This document shows, piece after piece, positions 33,920 through 46,303 of a stretch of DNA of 64,000 nt. Position numbers and translations under genes: made by a program. This stretch comes from Protea cynaroides (lineage: Eukaryota; Streptophyta; Magnoliopsida; Proteales; Proteaceae). Each line of letters opens with the position of its first letter. Within the stretch, counting starts at the first letter, position 1. The notes under the pieces are model-generated. The model made no database searches and had not been told where the DNA came from. It saw nothing but the letters and a program-made list of their open reading frames with translations. Where the stretch lies: NCBI GenBank assembly GCA_028583415.1, contig CM053269.1, positions 25,597,477-25,661,476 on the forward strand. The letters are read 5' to 3'.

Positions 33920-36639
33920 ATGTTCTATCTGATTGGAAATGTTTGAAAGAAGAAGATTCAAATCCAATATTGAAAGTCATGATTCAACTTCGCGATCAAG
34001 CTAAGCACTGCATTATGTGGCCTCCACATCCAAAAAAAAAGGAGAAAAAAAAAAGAAAAGAAAATAGTAGGATGTTGAATGGCATTGGAGCTCGATAGTA
34101 AGCCAATTGTCCCTCTCACTTCAAGAGGATGGTAGTTTCAATCAAAACCTGATAGCAAGTTCGATCATTCGTCAAGATTCACAGCATGTTGGACCGGACT
34201 TTTGATTTTGGCCAATTACATCCTGCCTTTACAAGAGACGTTCTCATCACTTCTTCATCATCAGAGAAAGATTTCTCATCAGCATTAGACTCTCTCTCCC
34301 GTCTATAAATCCGATGGCCTTCCAAGGAGTCTCTATCATAAACCCTTCTTTTGATTATCAGTTTTTATGGCATTGTATCTCGTGATCATGTCATCATTTT
34401 ATGTACAAATTCATGAATCTGGCTGGAACTCGCATATGTCGTTCATTACATCCGACGGCTTCCCAATGTTCCTATAAGCCCTTCATTTCTTAAGCCAATA
34501 AAATGGGATCTTCTCGGTAAGATAAACCCATTCTACATAAACAATCAAACACTCTCCCAATGATAGACCCATGTGGACAGTTTCACATCAGCCCTCCCAG
34601 ACCTTCAACATCAATACTTGTCAATAAACTTAAAGGTTTCAGGCCCAGATATGATCGCGACTGATTCGGCATCTCAATGTAGCTTGTTGAGACACGTATT
34701 CCATCTGAACATCTCCAAGAAAGGAAAACATAATTCGGCACCATTTTTAATTTTGGGGTGGGACTGCATTTCCCTAAGGTCACTTTTAGTGATGATTCAA
34801 ATAGTTGTCTGCCTATTAATGCGTGTAGGTGTCAACTTAAACAGTGGCGTAAGGCTACCCATTTGTCATGAAAGTCATGCCATTCGGGCTTCCCCTAAGG
34901 GTTTCAGACCATTGGATAAGACCATAATATTTTGGCAATATCCTCACCATATTAGGACTCTTTATTCAACCCAAAATGGGGTTTGCAAAAAAAAAAATAT
35001 GAAAAGCAACCTTAACAAGGAAAAGCAACCCAAGAAACCTCAATGGTTAACTCATAATACCTCAGTGGGGATAGGGGACCTGATGCAACCCTAAAGCATT
35101 GCCCTCATTGGCCCTTCATAGAAAAATTCAGTGGTTCATGTGGACAAGTGTCATACCCAGTTTACCCTCCATAAAGAAAAGAACCCTTCTTGCTCTCTAG
35201 TGAATCATACTCAAAGGAGTTGAACAAACCATCATCTGTTTGCCTTTTGGGCTCCATAGCATTGCCTTTCAACAAAATTCTATCTTTAAATCCTTTTGTC
35301 ACGTTAGGGAGAGAGCAAATTCTCATGGCCTGGTTACGGATGTAGCCAAGTTCATCAAATCATCAGCTCCCTCATTTTTCAAGATTCAAGAAGGGTTTTT
35401 CTAAGAAGTCACTTTCTGCAATCAATCTGTCAATCTTCCCTTGACCTTGGAAGCATGGTCAAATTCTGGATGCAATCTAGATTCAACCTATTTCCAACTC
35501 TGTTAGATCGCCCGTTTCCTTCTATCTGCCCCTAGCACACTATAGTAGCGGTCTATCACAACATGCAGACACTGGGACATAGATATACCCTATGTAGAGA
35601 ATTGAACTTGATCATGAGCATTACATCTAGGATCCATTGTCTAGTCTGAAGTCACTAACTTTCCTAGTCAATAGAAGTAGGTCCATCCAAGTTGGTTGTT
35701 GCCAATTTCTCAGTTCTCCCAATTCTGTTGCTGAAGAAAATCCAATGTGGTTGCTCACCTGTTAGGATTTGGTCACCAAATTCTATGAAGGAACACTTCG
35801 AATCCTTTGCTCCTCGTGCCTACTTTGGGGCCATGGTTCATTCATTTTTCAAAATTGGTACAATAATATTTCAAAGCCTTGAGCTTTTCATGAGCCTAGA
35901 TCAAGGGCCAAACCCATGTCACATTTCATCGCTGCTTGGCTGTTCTACCAATTTGGTCTACCATAGTGCACAGTCAAAGAACTTAGTTGATCAGATGCCC
36001 TTCGACCGTTTAACACTAAGGTCAATCAATAAAATCACTTTGGTTAGAGACTGTCAAGCTCCCCTCATTCTTGTCCAAAATCCTCACTAGAGTTTCTTTC
36101 AATCCAAAATCCAACAACACCAATGTTGGCTGAATAAAATCATCACTTTCAAATTACATGGAACCCTTCCAAGGGAGTAACCAATTCATCACTACCATGT
36201 TGAAATTGAGTCAAACTTTCAGTTTCAGGTCATAAATGGAAAATTTCAAATCTAGGTATCATGCCAGCAAAGTCCATGATACCATTTCCATTGATGCCAT
36301 GTTTTATGCCTTCACCAACAAAGCAGGAGCAAAAACCATGGAAAACTGCCAAGGAATTCACCATCATTTCAAATATATCGAGCACTCTATAGGTTCAAAG
36401 TCAAGAGATTTCTAAGATGGGTCAGATTTCAACCCTAAAGGTTCAAAGTCAATAAAAACTTCCTGTATGGGTCACTTTCGAGCATCCTAAAGGTTCATAG
36501 CAACAAAGCTACTTAAGAGGATATTCTAGTTTCCATTCCCGAAGGTTCATAGCCATAGAGCTTCTAAGAAGGATATTCTAATTTTCAATCCCGAAGGTCC
36601 AAAGCTGGTAGGAACTTCAAAGATGAGTCATTCAGTATC

Positions 36640-37010
36640 ACCCTATAAGTGACCTTCTGAGTTCTTGCTCATTTCAGAATCAATAGCAAATTCCTCACCC
36701 TAAAAGTGACATTCTGAGTTCTTGCTCATTTCATAATCAAATGCCGAGCCCTAGCTCATCCAAAGTTTAAATCAATCTCAACCTATTAGTGAATCAAATG
36801 CAGAGCCCAAGCTCATCCAAAGATCAAATTAATCTCAGCCTATAAGTGAATCAAATGCAGAGCCCTAGCTCATCCAAAGTTCAAATCAATCTCAGCCTAT
36901 TAGTGAATCAAATGTAGAGCCCTAGCTCATTCAAAGATCAAGTCAATCTCAGCCTATAAGTGAATCAAATGCAGAGCCCAAGCTTATTCAGAAAATCAAT
37001 CTCAAAATCT
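36640..37010 (+). repeat. Tandem repeat, ~60-bp unit
   Basis: About five copies of 'aatcaaatgcagagccctagctcatcc' type units with 'atctcagcctattagtg' between them. Confidence 0.85.
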
Positions 37011-37089
37011 CAATCAAAAGAGCCTCAGTTCAATTAAAGAAAAGACAATAATTCCTCCATCCAGATAAATCAAAGCCAAGCCCAAGCTC

Positions 37090-37520
37090 GTGTAGCCAGC
37101 CTTGTATTCACAGCCTAGCTTCATACAAGAAAAGGTTCCAAGCCTACAAATGAGTCTTGTATTCACAGCCTAGCTCCATACAAGAAGAGGTTCTAAGCCT
37201 AAAAACCAACCTTGTATTCACAGCCTAGCTTCATACAAGAAGAGGTTTATCAGCTTACAAATGGATCAAGTCGGGTTCAAGCCCACGCATACCTTGCATC
37301 ATGAGTTTCACCTAAGCAAGAAGAGGTTCCCAGCCTATAAATGAGCCTTGCATTCACAGCCTAGCTTCATACAATAAGAGGTTCATCAGCCTACAAATGG
37401 ATCAAGTCGGATTTAAGCCCATGCATACCTTGCATCATGAGTCTCATCTCAGCAAGAAGAGGTTCTCAGCCTAAAAATGAGCCTTGCATTCACAGCCTAG
37501 CTTTATACAAGAAGAACAAT
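37090..37520 (+). repeat. Tandem repeat, ~60-bp unit with higher-order form
   Basis: Units share CTTGTATTCACAGCCTAGCT and ACAAGAAGAGGTT. Alternate units carry ATGGATCAAGTCGG, giving a longer compound period. Confidence 0.85.
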
Positions 37521-37710
37521 CATCAATTTTCCAAGAAGAGCAAGCCTTCTTACCAGTCGAACTACATTCTGGGCTTGATTTCTAGGACACCCTTAGAATA
37601 CGTAAGCAGTTTAGGATAAATTACCATAAGTGCTGCCCAATAAACAATCTCACTCATATCCAAAAATATGGTTCTTTTTATCTTTAGCCTTCTTTTGGTA
37701 ACAATCTCGG

Positions 37711-37725
37711 CTAAAGAGGGGCATC
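37711..37725 (+). other. Polypurine tract of the family L element
   Basis: CTAAAGAGGGGCATC immediately before TGTAAGCACCCC, the usual PPT-LTR junction layout. Confidence 0.75.
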
Positions 37726-38741
37726 TGTAAGCACCCCAATTTTGTCATCCCCAACATAAGTGAATCCACATGACAAATTTTTGACTTTTTAACCCAGAGG
37801 TTTCTTTAATAAGCCCCACAGCAGGGTCATAGGCTATTACTTACTTGGATGTATAGGTCGTGAAATTATCTTCAAAATGAGACCAGAATCATTAAATTCT
37901 GACATCAATCAAGGAAGGTAACACAGTTTGAAAATGCAGGGGCATTTAAGTAATTATCGTATGATGCATGCATTATCGTTTGAACTTTAAATCATCTTAT
38001 CTTGGTCATCTGATATCGGAATCAGATGATTCAAAGGCCAATATTTCTTATTTTCTGTCCTCTTTAAAGTAGATGTGAAAAATCCCGGGTAGAGGTCACC
38101 GGGGGGCTCCATGCAAGCTTTCATACAAAATTATCGATAGAACTTTAAAACTTCATATCTTTGTCGTTCTATGTCAGATTCAGATGATTCAAATGTCATT
38201 ATTCTTCATTTATGATGTTCTACAAAGTGAATGTGAAAAATTCGGTACAGAAGTCTCTGAAGGGTCCCATGCAAAATTACACATGGAAATGGTCGTTTAA
38301 TCTTTGAAAATTCATATTTTGGTCACCTCATATCCAAATCAGGTGATTTCAGTTTTAATATGTTCCATTTTTAGTACTCTACAAAGAGGACGTAAAGGAT
38401 TTTAGGCAGAAGTCTCCGAAGGATCCCATGCAGAATGGTTAGCCAAATTATCGATAATTGGCCTGTTTAAACTTTAGAAATCCATAAGTTGGCCTTTTTT
38501 TTTCAAATGAGGTGATTCAAGTTTTAATATTCCTCATTTTTATTGTTCTATAAAGTGAACGTAGAAAATTTAGAGTAGAGGCTATCGAAAAATTCTATGT
38601 GGAATGGTGTCAGAAATGGACTATGAAATGATATAAGAAGTCAACTTGGTCCAAACCAGCTCAACCCAACTTAGTCCAACTCAGCCCGGCCCAGCTCAGA
38701 CCAATCTGGACCAAGTCACGTCGGCCCATATGCATGCATTT

Positions 38742-38742
<1 letters not shown>

Positions 38743-38789
<47 letters not shown>
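38743..38789. repeat. (TA)n microsatellite
   Basis: Uninterrupted TA run just upstream of the purine tract. Confidence 0.95.
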
Positions 38790-38793
<4 letters not shown>

Positions 38794-38799
38794 GAAAGA

Positions 38800-39475
38800 G
38801 GTTTTCTAAAAGCCGTGAGAAGGAGAGAAGAGGAGAAGCCAAAAAAAGGAAAGAGAGAAGGAAAAAAGCCAAGAAAGAAGAGATGAAGGGAAGAAGAAAA
38901 GGAAAGAAAAGAAAAAGGAATGAGAGAAAAGAAAAAACATGAGAGAAGGAGAGGTTTTCTAGAAGAGAAGCCGTGAGAAAGAGAGAGGGAGAAGGAAAAA
39001 AGAAAAGAAGAGAAGAAGGAAAGAAGAAGAAAAGGAAGGAAGGAAAGAAAGAAAAGAAAAAAGGAATGAGAGAAAAGAAAAAAACGTGAGAGAAGGAGAG
39101 GGTTTTCTAGAAGAGAAGCCATGAGAATGAGAGAGGGAGAAGGAAGAAAGGAAAGAAAGAAGAAGAAAAGGAAGGAAGAGAGAAGGAAAGAAGAAGAAAA
39201 GGAAAGAAGAGAGAAGAAGGAAAGAGAAAAAAGGGAGAAGAGAGGGGGTTTTTCTAGAAGAGAGAAAAGAGAGGTCGTGAGGAAAGAGGGAGAAAAGGAG
39301 AAAGAGGCCGTGAAGAGAGAGGCTGAGAGAGAGAAGAGAGAAGAAGAAGAGAAGAGAAGGAGAAACCGTGGGAGAGAGAGAGAAGAAGGAGAAGAAACCA
39401 AGGAGAAGAAGAGAAGAAGAAGAGAAAGGAGAAAAAGAAGAGGAGAAAGAGGAAAAGAGAAGGAAGAAGCAATCA
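38800..39475 (+). repeat. Purine-rich (GA) tract inside family L LTR
   Basis: Nearly all-purine plus strand for about 675 bases, with 'gagaggttttctagaagagaagccgtgaga' type units repeated four or more times. Large open frames on both strands here are compositional. Confidence 0.85.
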
Positions 39476-40249
39476 CCATTGTCATCTTCTCCAAGCAGTT
39501 TGCAACCGAGGATTCATCCATCGTTGGAACGAGGTAAGAAGCCTAAACTCATGTCTAAATAATTATCTCCTGATAATATGAATGATTAAATAAGCTATGT
39601 ATACAATGTTGATACATGTTTGAGTAATTTTATCATGATTTTTGTCATGTCTATGCGTTTTCTCTCATGATATGAGATTCCTCTGGTTCAAAACTAAGCT
39701 CCATCCATGGAGGTTTGCTTAGCCAAATAAATCCATGAGTGGAACACTTGATTTGAAACACCAGATTTGGAACTTGAATTAAGGTTTCAGTCAATATGTC
39801 AAAAATTAATCCAATGACTCTCTAAATCCTACCCTAGATTCATCTATGAGTCAGAAAGAACCTCTTGAAAGGTTTGGATTTATTTGAATTTAGGAAGACC
39901 ATGAAAAATCATGTAGGTTGCTATGGTTTAAATTTTAATGAACATTGAATTCAACATGGATTTTAAGGCCTTATGATAACATTAAAATGAATTTAACATT
40001 GAATTGATGTTAATGGCCATGAAAGTGTTTTGCTATTTGTTTCCATTCAATGTGTCATGCATGCTATGCTTAAACCATATTATTACAATATTTTGGCATA
40101 ACAATCTCTAGATTACTAGCCATTATTGTTTTTTGTTCCTATACTTGGTATGATGGATGTTTCTTACCACGTATATACATACTATAATTGATGCTTGTCA
40201 CATGTCTATTTTGATATCTTGTTAATTTTAGTCATTCCATGCATAAAAA

Positions 40250-41080
40250 TACCATGTTAGGTTTTACCATGCTTAGAAAATAGCATATAAGACCTTACCT
40301 TTTTTGGATGATTCATGCCATATTTGCATTCTATGATTGGTACTTACCATATTGATATATAGTTGCATACATTAATTTCTTACCATGTTAGGTCTTACCA
40401 TGGTTAGAAAATAGCATATAAGATCTTACATTTTTTTGGATGATTCATGCCATATTTGCATTCTATGATTGGTACTTACCATATTGATATATAGATGCAT
40501 ATATTGATTTCTTACCATGTTATGTCTTACCATGCTTAGAGAATAGCATATAAGATCTTACCTTTTTTGGATGATTCATGTCATATTTGTTTTCTATGAT
40601 TGGTACTTACCATATTGATATATAGATGCATATATTGATTTCTTACCATTTTTAAGTCTTACAATGTTTAGAGAATAGCATATAAGATCTTACCTTTTTT
40701 TTTTTAGATGATTTATGTCATATTTACATTCTATAATTGATACTTACCATATTGATATATAGATGCATATATTGATTTCTTACCATTTTTAAGTCTTACC
40801 ATGCTTAGAAAATAGCATATAAGATCTTACATATTTGGATGATTCATGTCATATTTGCATTCTATGTTTGGTGCTTACCATATTGATATATAGATGCGTA
40901 TATTAATTTCTTACCATTTTTAGATTTTACCATGCTTAAAAACTAGCATATAAAATCTTACCTTTTTTAGATGATTTATGCCATATTTTCATTCAATGTT
41001 TGGTACTTGCCATATTGACATGTAGATGCATATATTGATTTCTTACCATATTAGGTCTTTCCATGCTTAGATTAGCATAT
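40250..41080 (+). repeat. Tandem repeat, ~132-bp unit, 6-7 copies
   Basis: GGATGATTCATGCCATATTT recurs (with variation) at about 40306, 40439, 40569, 40706, 40838 and 40970, each followed by 'ggtacttaccatattgatatatag'. Confidence 0.9.
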
Positions 41081-41524
41081 TAGATCATGCCATATAGGTT
41101 CTTGCCTTATTTGCAATACATGCCATATTTGAGATTTTTTTTAACAATCTTGCTATGTATTTCTTGCCATAAATGCATTATATGCCATATTTAGATGAAT
41201 AATTTATTTTTGGTAATAATTTAATTTATGCAACACCTTAGTTGAACTGCCATATATGCACACTTCTAGAAGACAATCTAGGCGTGGGGACGTGCATTTA
41301 GGCACCCACATTCTTGGGAAGGGTATAATGGAAAATAATAAAAATCTTAACAAAGAAAGAGAATGCTTTGCCAAACCTTCCAAAAATAGAGCTTAGGATG
41401 AAAATGGTAGCCCAAGATGATTTTTGCCCCTCAGTAAATCCTAAACCTAGAATAGGTTCTAAACCCTAAACCTAAAATAAGTTCTCAATCCTTAACCTAG
41501 AACAGGTTATTTCAGCCATTTTCG

Positions 41525-41805
41525 AACTACACGGATTTTGATTCCTAGGGCAAACCCTAGGATATGTAGGCCATTCGGAGAATCTCAAATTCGGATCCAC
41601 ACCTTAGTCTACTCGGACTATCCATAGATCCACTAGGATATCCATCACCATTCTGACCTAGATTTCGAACTACATGGATTCTGATTCCTAGGGCAAACCC
41701 TAGGATACGTAGGCCATTTGGGAGAATCCCAAATTTGGATCCACACCTTAGTCCACTCGGACTATCAATAGATCCACTAGGATATCCATCCACATTTTGA
41801 CCCAG
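41525..41805 (+). repeat. Tandem duplication, ~143-bp unit
   Basis: Two copies starting CGAACTAC at 41525 and 41668, each with CTAGGGCAAACCCTAGGATA and ATAGATCCACTAGGATATCC. Confidence 0.9.
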
Positions 41806-42397
41806 AAAGGGTTATCCATGTTTTTTTATCTAGAATGGGTTATCCATATTCCAACCCAAATAGGGTTATCCATATTTTAACCCAAAAAGGGTTATCCATT
41901 CTTAGATCCACTAGGACTACCTATCAATTCGTATGGACTATCCAGATCCTAAACCATAGGGTTTCGCATCCTTTCAAGCATAAACTTCAACTTGAACAAT
42001 GAACTTAATCATGCACAAGCATAAATTACAATCATAAACTTTAATCACACCTGAACTACGATGGTGAACCTGATTTTTGGAATAATTTCATAATACGTAG
42101 GCAATCTGATGGACACAGATTCGGTTCAATGATATCAAACCACTTGGTTTGGTTCAGTTTAATAGATAGAGTCTAGCATAGAAAAGGTATAGGAGACCGA
42201 TTTCGATCGGGCGGTTTGGGTGCCTAACCCCTTCCCATAACCGTAACCTAAAGCTTACCCAATCTCTGATGGACCAGAAATCCAATCTAAGGGTCATGAG
42301 TCAATCGAAGTCTTACCTTGGGGTGAGATTTCACATTTCTAAGGTCCTAGACCTTAATCTAAGTGGCGACTTCCAAAAAACAATCTTTGTCCTCACA

Positions 42398-42852
42398 AAT
42401 GCCAACCTCTTTTTCATTTCCAAACCTGACAACATTGAAATCTCCCATCACACCCCAAGGTTGATTCCTTAGGGTCGAATGGATTTGAGTCATGTCCTCC
42501 CACAATCTTCTTCTTTCAATCACAGAGTTAGCAACATAAATTACAGTCAAGAAAACAAAGGAAGATGATTGTTTATTAGAAAGTTTGAAATGCATACTCT
42601 GATTAGTAGTACTAACCACCGAGATGAGAACTTTGTTGTTGTTCTAAAGGATCCATAATTAGCCGTTTGCCTGACAGTTATAGTTGGTATCCAACTTCCA
42701 GCCAAGAGCAATATATCTAGCAATTTCAGCAGCCTTGTTTCTTTTATCCTTGATTCCCCTATAATACAATAGTTCATATGAAGTTTCTTTATGTAGGATC
42801 TCACTTCTGCCTGTTTTGCAGAGGAATTCAATCCCTTAACATTCTAGAACAT
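42398..42852 (-). pseudogene. LINE ORF2 endonuclease N-terminal fragment
   Basis: ATG at 42852 then TAG as third codon, where plant L1 ORF2 normally has Trp (W-N-V-R-G-L). Then LNSSAKQAEVRSYIKKL, IGESRIKE (catalytic E of the exonuclease-endonuclease-phosphatase fold), and after a frameshift LWEDMTQIHSTL and WGVMGDFNVVRF (the GDFN motif). The protein nicks target DNA to prime reverse transcription. Truncated at the LTR boundary. Confidence 0.85.
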
Positions 42853-44792
42853 GCCTTTCATCATTGGAACCAATAAATGGAGAGGAAAGATCTCAAACAT
42901 AATCCGCAAAGGACCGGGGAGGGGAATCCAGGGTCTTTTGGATTCTACGGGATTTTTGCAGAGATTTTCTGGACCGTTTCTTTGGAGCATGCTGCTCATT
43001 CTTCTTAGGGATAGCATCCATAGCACTTCCTTCCTGAATATTTACACCATTCCGGGCAGTCCAGCCAACAGAAGAGGAGGGGGATGGTGGTTTGCCAAAA
43101 CTAGAGGCCGACAAAGGTTGTATGGTTTTTTGTTTGGGAACCGCCTAGGAAGGATTTGTAAGGGCAGGGGGAGATAAGGAGGCGATAGCGGAGGTTCTAG
43201 TTTCAGATGGTTGCTGGCAGGAATTGTTTGCAGAAGAGAGGTTTGGGTTCTGGGTTCGAGTGCTGGGCAGACAATGGGTTTGGGACTCGGTCGGGTGGGT
43301 CAGGGTTTGGGTTTGGTTTAGAGGTTGTTGGGTGGGGACCTAGTCTAAAGGTTTAGAAGATAGGTTTTGGTTTAGATTGGATTAAACCCAACCGGTCTGG
43401 GCTCGGGATTTTGCTTTGCGGGATTTATAAGTTACCGCAGGTCTCGTATTAGCCAAAACAGAGTTACAGGGGGAGGGGTTGGACTACCCAGAGCAAGGAA
43501 GGGTAAATTTCTCAAGCTCTGCTACCACGGAGGTGGAAGGCATTACAGAGGACCAAGTGACAAGAAGGGCAGGCTACGGCGACTCAGGCCCAACATCCGA
43601 TCTGGCAGTAGACGATGGGTTGGTATCTTCATCCCGCAGGCACTGTTCATTATCATCCATAGAGTCCAAAGCTGCAAACCTGTTGCAGGTAGGTAGCTTG
43701 TCAGGAACAGAGTCTGAAGCAAGGGTGTTTCCTAAGTTGTCCTTACCAATAGTCTTTGGCAGGGATACCACATCACCATCGTCCTCCTCCCTCCCTATCT
43801 TAGAGTTGGTCACCCTAGGGTTTGCTATCGCTGCCTCTTTCGACGTCCATCAAGGGTTACTGCAGGGTTTAGCCATGGGATTATTGGTCACCAAAGACTT
43901 CGCCAGAGGGAGGCAGTCCCCTCTGTTATGTCCAAACACCTTGCAGGAAGTACAAATGGGGGGGTTTCTAGTCATAAGTAACCCTTTGTTTCCAGGAGAA
44001 GTGCTCACTAGATCGAATGGTAACAGAGTCAGGGAGGGGTTTATCTGCTTTCACCACTACACATATGCAGGCAAAGGAAAGTCTGCTTTGGGCTTTGGTG
44101 TATCTATCTGAGAACGGAGGAGTGTCGACTACAGATCCAATTGCACTCAGAGCCTCTTCACACCACAGATGAAAGGGAAGGCCACGAAGGGAAAGCCAGA
44201 TTGGAAGGGAAGTGATGTGCATGTTGTCAAATCGTAGAGTCTTGTCCCAGTGTCTAACCACTAGTGGCTTTCCAGCAATGTACCAAATTCCTTTTTCCAG
44301 CACATTGAATTAATCATCTTCAATGGCGAACCGAAACACAAAATTTCCATTGTCCATCAGTGAGATGTCCACCCCTCCCATCAGTCTCCATTGTTGTAAT
44401 AGGGATTTCTCAACAAGTTGGAAAGGAAGTCTACCAAATTATCCGACAAGGGTGTTTTCCCATTTGGATATCTGGGAGGATAAGGAGCTATTGAAACATG
44501 GAGCAACCCTGTCATCATCTTCCAACAGAGTGTCAACGGAGCGAAGGGTGAATCCCTCTCCTAGAGAGAGTGGGGCGGAATCAAACAGAGAGCTCCATTT
44601 ACCATTAATGGTGGAACTACTAGTTATCTGTTTAGCGGGGGGTTCTTTATGGATTTCACCTTCCTCTAAAGAAGAATGGCTAACCTCAGCCAGGTCAGGT
44701 GAGGGAGAAGGAGAAGGGGTCGACAGGGGTGGAGGAGGGTCGTGGGTCAAGGTCGGGGGGGCAAGGTCAAGGGAGGCAGAGGGCAAGGCCAT
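42844..44792 (-). pseudogene. LINE ORF1 (DUF4283/CCHC-type) with frameshifts
   Basis: Start MALPSASLDLAPPTL at 44792, a proline/serine-rich N-terminus, then GIWYIAGKPLVVRHWDK and HITSLPIWLSLRGLPFHLWC (44100-44290), the signature of plant LINE ORF1 RNA-binding proteins. A zinc-knuckle-like segment follows in another frame near 43870-43960 (ICTSC..FGHNRGDCLP-type). The C-terminal linker has NRFAALDSMDD and a basic KKRSRKSL stretch. At least two frame changes. The role in the family is binding LINE RNA. Confidence 0.75.
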
Positions 44793-44872
44793 GGCGGAGC
44801 TCTGCCAGGTGACTCATAGCGGGTACTTTTTGAAAATCGCAAGGCCTTCAAATAACTTTACGTGGTAATATT

Positions 44873-45265
44873 TCCAATGCACTTGCTCTATTTTTGGATT
44901 CCCACTATCAACATTCCTCATTAAACAGGTAAACCTCGTCTCTAGTTCATTGATGTGGGTAAAACAAAATGTCATGCTTTCATTTGCAATGTAGCCTTCT
45001 ACAATATATCCTTCTATATGACACTGATTGCGCACGTAGTCCTTAAGAGTTTTATTATAACTTTACATGGTAATAGGTATAAAAAAAACTCTTAAGGACT
45101 ACGTGCGCAATCAGAGTCATACAGAAGGGTCTATTGCAAAAGGCTACATTGCAAATGAAAGCATGGCATTTTGTTCTATCCACATCAATGACCTGGAGAC
45201 AAGGTTTACCCGTCTAATGAGGAATGTTGATAGTGGGAATCCACAAATAAAGCAAGTGCATTGGA
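44873..45265. repeat. Inverted duplication of a CACTA transposase segment
   Basis: Arms 44873-45050 and 45089-45265 (about 177 bp each, roughly nine bases in ten matching by eye) with a 38-bp spacer. Both code for the same TNP2 DUF4218 piece (RNQSHTEGSIAKGYIANESM and the variant RNQCHIEGYIVEGYIANESM). The sequence ATAACTTTACRTGGTAATA occurs directly outside the left arm (about 44853-44871) and again in the spacer (about 45057-45075). Confidence 0.9.
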
Positions 45266-46303
45266 TTTTTTTTATGCAAAGGTAAACCTTTAGGGCATGC
45301 TGCATTGGTGCCATTATAATGAAAAGAGTTACAGCAGGCACATCGATATATTCTTATGCACCACGAGGACATTGAGATATATCGACAATGTCAAAATTAA
45401 GTTTTTTTTTTACTTTAATGTTTTCACATTTAATGGAACCTTGTTGTACATACTTCATTTGGACGAGTTTAAAAAGAGCCTAAGCTATATGGTTTAGGAA
45501 CGTGAGCGAAAGAAGATCCATCAGAGAAAATCACAGAATGGTTTAGATGTCATGTAAGCAATAGAACATATATTTGTTTTAATCAATTTAAATCTGATTG
45601 CGTCTTCCTTCAATTGTGTCCATAACAACTATTCTTGAATTGAATAGGTGGACAAGATAAAACAAAGTGAATAAGTGGTCCATTACATTATTCAAAGGCT
45701 AGCGTGAAGGCCTAATCGGTTAAAAAAAATACAAGGGGTATATATTGAATGGAGTCCAGTTTTGCACAAAGGATCATGAAGCCAACTGACTTACCCAAAA
45801 CAGCGGGGTCGTAGTACTAGCAAGAACAAAAAGCTACTTTAGATGTAGAGATACTCGACCCATTAATGGTAATGTGCATTATTATGGTGTATTGACAAAA
45901 TCATCGTTTTAGAATATTCAATGGACTTGAAGACAATGTTATTTCATTGTGACTGGCTGACACAAGCAATGTTCACAAAACCTATCGGGTTTACACATGT
46001 GAACCATTCATTTGATACATATTGGCCAACATTTAATTGATGATCCATTTTTTTTCTTGGACAAGCAGTGCAAGTGCTTTATGTGTCAGATCCCCTCAAC
46101 CAAGGTTGGGTCATTGCTCTAAAAGCATCGATGCGTGATATATATGACACAAAGGGTGATGTGGATGAAGAAATTACCCAGGGTTACCAACAAAGAAACA
46201 TGCAAACTAATGATTTGGGACAAGTAAATATTGGTGATATTGATATTAGTTGGGCAAAGACAAACGTAGAGGGTACAACAGTTGATGCAACTAACCCGTC
46301 TTA
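45089..46303 (+). pseudogene. CACTA (En/Spm) TNP2 transposase, C-terminal remnant
   Basis: Blocks in order: ESMAFCSIHINDLETRFTRL (DUF4218), GKPLGHAALVPL then KELQQAHRYIL (about 45283-45350, with two stops), WFRCHV (45540), then DUF4216: YILNGVQFCTKDHEAN, ARTKSYFRCRDTRPINGNVH, YYGVLTKIIVLEYSMDLKT and FHCDWLTQ (45700-46010), and finally VQVLYVSDPLNQGWVIALKA (46066-46125). Exon-like blocks are separated by intron-like gaps. The catalytic Transposase_21 core is not present. Frameshifts and stops throughout. Confidence 0.88.

Larger units (their letters stand above)
32651..37725 (+). mobile_element. Family L element, internal 3' region (non-coding, repeat-rich)
   Basis: About 5 kb leading up to a PPT and a complete LTR at 37726, so it is interior of a family L element. 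I find no RT, integrase or gag motif; the small open frames here match nothing I know. It contains 'gaaccccatttggggcatga' type repeats (32660-32900), a 26-base A run (about 33650-33676), a 51-bp duplication and two larger tandem arrays. Long non-coding spacer between pol and 3' LTR is typical of the plant Tat/Ogre group, which also has very long LTRs; the lineage is inferred. The left boundary abuts antisense LTR copy 5. Confidence 0.5.
37726..42397 (+). mobile_element. Complete 3' LTR, family L (4672 bp)
   Basis: Starts TGTAAGCACCCCAATTTTGT after a PPT and ends CAATCTTTGTCCTCACA. It holds diverged 'agtgaatgtgaaaaattc..gtctctgaagg' units (38060-38600), a (TA)n run, a purine tract, and tandem arrays of ~130 bp and ~143 bp. 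The same end sequence and order occur at 2197-8822. The right flank is LINE sequence, so the element probably inserted in a LINE; the matching 5' flank is not in view. There is no gene in it. Confidence 0.75.
42398..44830 (-). mobile_element. LINE (L1-type non-LTR retrotransposon) 5' part
   Basis: On the minus strand an ORF1 protein is followed by the start of ORF2 endonuclease, then cut off at 42397 by the end of the family L LTR. Reverse transcriptase is not in the window. The 5' end lies near 44830-44860, next to CACTA-derived sequence. Stops and frameshifts make it dead. Confidence 0.85.

Noticed and set aside
34573..36090. ORFs of 130-170 codons in the family L interior
   Set aside because: No recognisable domain, no repeat of the frame elsewhere, AT-rich surroundings with many stops in neighbouring frames.
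38661..39521. 286-codon minus-strand ORF and the overlapping plus-strand 138-codon ORF
   Set aside because: Pure low-complexity Ser/Leu/Phe or Arg/Glu/Lys from the purine tract; both strands are open, which is a compositional effect.
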